Assembly (NCBI RefSeq): GCF_004296575.1
Contig: NZ_SAYT01000004.1
Coordinates: 1 to 64,000, forward strand
Direction of reading: 5' to 3'
DNA: 64,000 nucleotides
From: Dyella amyloliquefaciens
GTDB lineage: Bacteria; Pseudomonadota; Gammaproteobacteria; Xanthomonadales; Rhodanobacteraceae
The notes under the pieces are model-generated. The model did no database searches. It was not told where the DNA came from and saw only the letters and a list, made by a program, of their open reading frames with translations. The position numbers were made by a program, and so were the translations under genes. This document shows, one piece after another, positions 61,008 through 64,000 of the stretch (its first letter is position 1; each line of letters starts with the position of its first letter).

Positions 61008-62693
61008 TCAGGCGTCAAACATCAACGCGTTGGTCAAATCCCCCGGCGCCGGCCCACCCGCCGCCACCATGGCCTGCTCACGCAGGACCAGGCCGGGCAG
61101 CCTCTCCAGTCCGAAGCGTCGCGTCAGGAAGCGTGCGATGGAGCCGGTGTCGTAGATCGTGTGGTCCACGTGGCCCTTCTTCGCAAACGGCGACACCACG
61201 AGCGCGGGGATGCGCGAACCCGGTCCCCAGCGATCGCCCTTGGGCGGCGCCACGTGGTCCCACCAGCCGCCATTCTCGTCCACGGTGATGACTACCATCG
61301 TGTGTTGCCACGACGGCGACTTCTGCAGGGCATCGATGACGGCCATGATGTGGCGGTCGCCGGCATCCACGTCGGAGTAGCCGGCGTGCATGTTGAGGTC
61401 GCCCTGCGGCTTGTAGAAGCTCACCGCCGGCAGTTTGTCGGCGACGATGTCGGCGAGGAAATGATTGGTCTGCGCCGTCTCGCCCACGCCGGCATCGCGC
61501 AGGTGCTGCGCGCGTGCCTCGGTGCCCGGTGCGAAGCTCTTGAAGTAGTTCAGCGGCTGGTGGTGGTACTGGAAATTCGGGCGCTGCGGGAACTGCTTCT
61601 CGTCGCCATCTCCCTTGCCCTCCAGCGCCAGCTGCCATGCACCGGCATACCAGGCCCAGTCCACGCCGGCCGCGGAAAGCACGTCACCGACGGTCTTGTG
61701 TCCCTGCGGTGGCAGCGTATTGGGGCTGTCTTCGTCGGCGAGCAGCGGATCGCGGCCCGACTGCGACGCGCTTGGTGCGTACGGCGGCGACATGGTGTTC
61801 ACCGCGTGGAAGTCCGGCGTAAGCGAGCTACGGGCAGCGAATTTCGGCCGGCCGTCCATCGCGCTGTGCGGCGAATCCTCGGCGAGCTTCAGGTGGATGT
61901 CGGTGGGCTCGCCGCTTTCGGTTACGGCGATGTTGAAGCGCGCCGGGCTCTGGTCGGCCTGGGGGTAATAGGGCGGTTGCGCGGCCACCAGATACTGGTG
62001 GTTGAGGAAGGAGCCGCCGAAGGCACCCATGAAGAAGTTGTCGCACAGGGTGTACTGGCGTGCGAGCTGCCACAGGCGCAGGTTAGCCGCGCTGTCGTCG
62101 TAGTGACCCATCACCATGGCGCCGGTATCGCCCCAGGCTACGAAGCCATCGTTGCGGCCGCCATTGATCTGCCGCTGGTTCTCGTAGAAGCGATGCACCA
62201 GGTCGCGCGTGACCACGCCGTGCGGCAATGGCTCGCCATCGCCGGTACGCAGCGCCCAGGGCGCGTTCGGCAAACCCTTGAGATCGTCCTCCATCACCTG
62301 GTAGCTGCGGTGGTTCACCACCTGCTTGTGCGGAGCGAGGCCGTGCCATACCGGCGGCAAGGTCTTCAGCAGCGAACCATCGCGGTCGCGCTGCTGGTAC
62401 TCGGCCGGCGTAAGCGCGCTCAGCGGCTTCTCGACGCCGGGAAAGTTGGCGAACAGATTGTTGAAGCTGCGGTTCTCGGCGTAGATCACCACCACGCGCT
62501 GGATGTGCTTTCGCAGCGCGGCATCCAGCGGCGTGTTGCTGCCCGCAGCGGTTGTGCGTTGGGTGGCGGCCAGGCTCGGCGCGCCACTCACGGCCAGTGC
62601 GGCACCGGCCGCCGCGAGGCCGCCCAGCAGGCGGCGTCGCGACGGGTCCTGCGGCTGTTCTTCCGCGTCGATGGAGGGCGGCAGCTCGCTCAC
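61008..62693 (-). CDS. Tat-exported acid phosphatase / phospholipase C-type phosphoesterase
   Basis: 561 residues of the PF04185 phosphoesterase family. The N terminus carries a twin-arginine signal (SRRRLLGG at 18-25). IYAENRSFNNLFANFPG, the GDTGAMVMGHYD segment and ITVDENGGWWDHVAPP form the active site. Substrate (phosphomonoester versus phospholipid) cannot be told. Its start overlaps the S10 peptidase stop by 4 nt. Confidence 0.88.
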   Translation of the reverse strand: MSELPPSIDAEEQPQDPSRRRLLGGLAAAGAALAVSGAPSLAATQRTTAAGSNTPLDAALRKHIQRVVVIYAENRSFNNLFANFPGVEKPLSALTPAEYQQRDRDGSLLKTLPPVWHGLAPHKQVVNHRSYQVMEDDLKGLPNAPWALRTGDGEPLPHGVVTRDLVHRFYENQRQINGGRNDGFVAWGDTGAMVMGHYDDSAANLRLWQLARQYTLCDNFFMGAFGGSFLNHQYLVAAQPPYYPQADQSPARFNIAVTESGEPTDIHLKLAEDSPHSAMDGRPKFAARSSLTPDFHAVNTMSPPYAPSASQSGRDPLLADEDSPNTLPPQGHKTVGDVLSAAGVDWAWYAGAWQLALEGKGDGDEKQFPQRPNFQYHHQPLNYFKSFAPGTEARAQHLRDAGVGETAQTNHFLADIVADKLPAVSFYKPQGDLNMHAGYSDVDAGDRHIMAVIDALQKSPSWQHTMVVITVDENGGWWDHVAPPKGDRWGPGSRIPALVVSPFAKKGHVDHTIYDTGSIARFLTRRFGLERLPGLVLREQAMVAAGGPAPGDLTNALMFDA

Positions 62694-64000
62694 GGTGCCG
62701 CGTCGTCGTAGAAGCGCGACAGGTCCGCCTTGCTTTGCTGCAGCGACTGCTGATCGATGTAGATCATGTGGCCCGACGGGTAGAAGCCGAACGTGATGTT
62801 CTTGCGCTGCGCGGGCTCCAGGCCAAGGTGCGAGAGGTCGAACTCGGTGGCATAGAACGGCGTGGCGAGATCGTAGTAACCGTTGGCCGAGAACACCTTC
62901 AGGTGCGGATTGCGACGCATCGCATCGCCCAGGTCGTCACCCACGTAGGTGGCCTGCAGCCAGCCGCCGTTCTTCTTGCGCTTCCAGTCCCAGTTGCGGC
63001 CAACGGCGGCGTAATTGTTGGGCAGGTAAGGGCGATCCTCGGTGAACTTCAGTTCGGTTGCGACGTACTGGTTGAACGTCGCTACATACGCGCCGGTGAT
63101 GGCATCGCTGGCGGTGTCGCCATCGGGCGTTTCGCCGGCGGCATCCGGATCGATGCCCTGGAAACGGCCGTCCAGACGTCCAACGGTCAGGCGCTGGTCG
63201 CGCAGCAGCTCCTTGCGGAAACGGCTGGGATCAATGCGCAGGTTCGCTTCCTTGATGTATTGCGGCGACAGGCCGAGGTAGTGGCTCATCTGGTTGGCGA
63301 CACGGTCGGCTTCGGCAGGATCGATGTTGTCGCCCTTGGCCAGCGCCAGCGTGTATTCACCCGAGGCGAAACGGCGCACTTCGGCGAGGAACGCGCCGAT
63401 GTCGGCCGGCTTGTTCGGCACCTTGTTGTGGTACCAGGCGATCGCGGCTTCGGTGGGCAGGTTCACGATGTAGCCGTGGTCGATGCCGGGCGCCGCCACG
63501 GTGAAGTCGAGGATGGACGACATCAGCACGACGCCGTTGAACTCCATGCCCTTTTCCTGCAGCGACTTCACCAGCACCGCCGAACGCGTGGTGCCGTAGC
63601 TTTCGCCGAACAGGAACTTGGGCGAGTTCCAGCGGTTGTTGGCGCTCACCCAGCCGGAGATGAAGCGGGTGAACGCATCGGCGTCCTGGTCCACGCCCCA
63701 CACGTCCTTGCCTTCGGTCTTGCCCACCAGCTGCGAGTAGCCCGTGCCCGGTGCGTCGATGAATACCAGGTCGCTCTTGTCGAGCAGGCTGTATTCATTG
63801 GGCACGAAGCGATAGGGCGCGGGCGGGATCGGCTTGTCGCCGTCATTGGCCACGCGCACCGGACCGTACGAGCCCATGTGCAGCCACATGGAGGAAGAGC
63901 CCGGGCCGCCGTTGTAGAAGAACGTCACCGGGCGCTTGCCGCCCTTGCCGCCGTCGGCGGTGTAGGCGACGTAGAAGAAGCTCACCGTCGGCTTGCCCTT
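62690..64000 (-). CDS. S10-family serine carboxypeptidase (5' end outside the window)
   Basis: Partial: the frame stays open to the right edge, so the start and probably a signal peptide lie beyond 64000. 436 residues are visible. The oxyanion string NGGPGSSSMWLHMGSYGP, catalytic Ser in FGESYGTTRS, the acid in GYYDLATPF and His in YPSGHMIY are all present. Presumably secreted; coupled with the Tat phosphatase. Confidence 0.93.
   Translation of the reverse strand, partial: KGKPTVSFFYVAYTADGGKGGKRPVTFFYNGGPGSSSMWLHMGSYGPVRVANDGDKPIPPAPYRFVPNEYSLLDKSDLVFIDAPGTGYSQLVGKTEGKDVWGVDQDADAFTRFISGWVSANNRWNSPKFLFGESYGTTRSAVLVKSLQEKGMEFNGVVLMSSILDFTVAAPGIDHGYIVNLPTEAAIAWYHNKVPNKPADIGAFLAEVRRFASGEYTLALAKGDNIDPAEADRVANQMSHYLGLSPQYIKEANLRIDPSRFRKELLRDQRLTVGRLDGRFQGIDPDAAGETPDGDTASDAITGAYVATFNQYVATELKFTEDRPYLPNNYAAVGRNWDWKRKKNGGWLQATYVGDDLGDAMRRNPHLKVFSANGYYDLATPFYATEFDLSHLGLEPAQRKNITFGFYPSGHMIYIDQQSLQQSKADLSRFYDDAAP

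Overview
The window is GC-rich gammaproteobacterial chromosome. Gene content and order (F1Fo ATP synthase operon followed by glmU, a xanthomonadin/aryl-polyene pigment cluster with an XanB2-type chorismatase, aceB-aceA with a divergent LysR gene) point to the Xanthomonadales, most likely Rhodanobacteraceae (Dyella/Luteibacter/Rhodanobacter-like). The genus is inferred from protein content only. I see no rRNA, tRNA, CRISPR array or prophage.

Layout. 1-1.4 kb: an IS110-family (IS1111-like) insertion sequence ending about 50 bp upstream of queD. 1.4-2.4 kb: queD and a phasin. 2.5-10.1 kb: the complete atpIBEFHAGDC operon; most of its gaps hold strong palindromic hairpins, including a ladder of five between atpG and atpD. 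10.1-13.0 kb: a TonB-C-like lipoprotein, glmU and a secreted hypothetical. 13.0-23.1 kb: the pigment cluster (chorismatase, ACP, membrane protein, two hotdog dehydratases, acyltransferase, LolA-like carrier, MMPL exporter, a broken ketoreductase, GT2, two ketosynthase-type proteins). 23.2-31.9 kb: YdcF-like protein, hemF, a secreted 18-residue-repeat beta-solenoid, gpmA, PII, ubiK, comM and a cation/proton antiporter with a structured leader. 32-36.2 kb: glyoxylate shunt and its likely regulator. 36.3-42.2 kb: LysE exporter, acyltransferase, arfB, truC, ubiB, ubiJ, trmL and a small secreted protein. 42.5-50 kb: M16 peptidase, an RcsF-like lipoprotein and a marR-FUSC-DUF1656-HlyD efflux operon. 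50-64 kb: pssA, GNAT, ydcH, ttcA, tyrB, rdgC, an M48-like peptidase, an alpha/beta hydrolase, an M1 peptidase, an EF-hand protein, a Tat phosphatase and an S10 peptidase cut by the right edge.

How the genes connect. The XanB2-like chorismatase would supply 3-hydroxybenzoate (pigment starter) and 4-hydroxybenzoate (ubiquinone precursor). UbiK, UbiJ and UbiB are also in this window, and the MarR-controlled FUSC/HlyD pump belongs to the family that exports aromatic carboxylates. The pigment ketoreductase has lost about 80 codons including its catalytic centre, so pigment output may be impaired unless another reductase substitutes.

Most unusual signals: (1) a family of palindromic hairpins with an 8-2-8 architecture, covarying stems and about 30-nt spacing, in atp gaps and next to lysE, whose antisense loops match the CsrA/RsmA consensus CANGGANG; (2) three copies of a 14-mer in the IS that could form mutually exclusive hairpins gating transposase translation, plus a structured downstream region where IS1111-type guide RNAs lie; (3) an aceB leader whose Shine-Dalgarno lies in a perfect 10-bp inverted repeat; (4) paired REP elements of two subtypes. 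Every claim was read by eye; no alignment or folding program was run.
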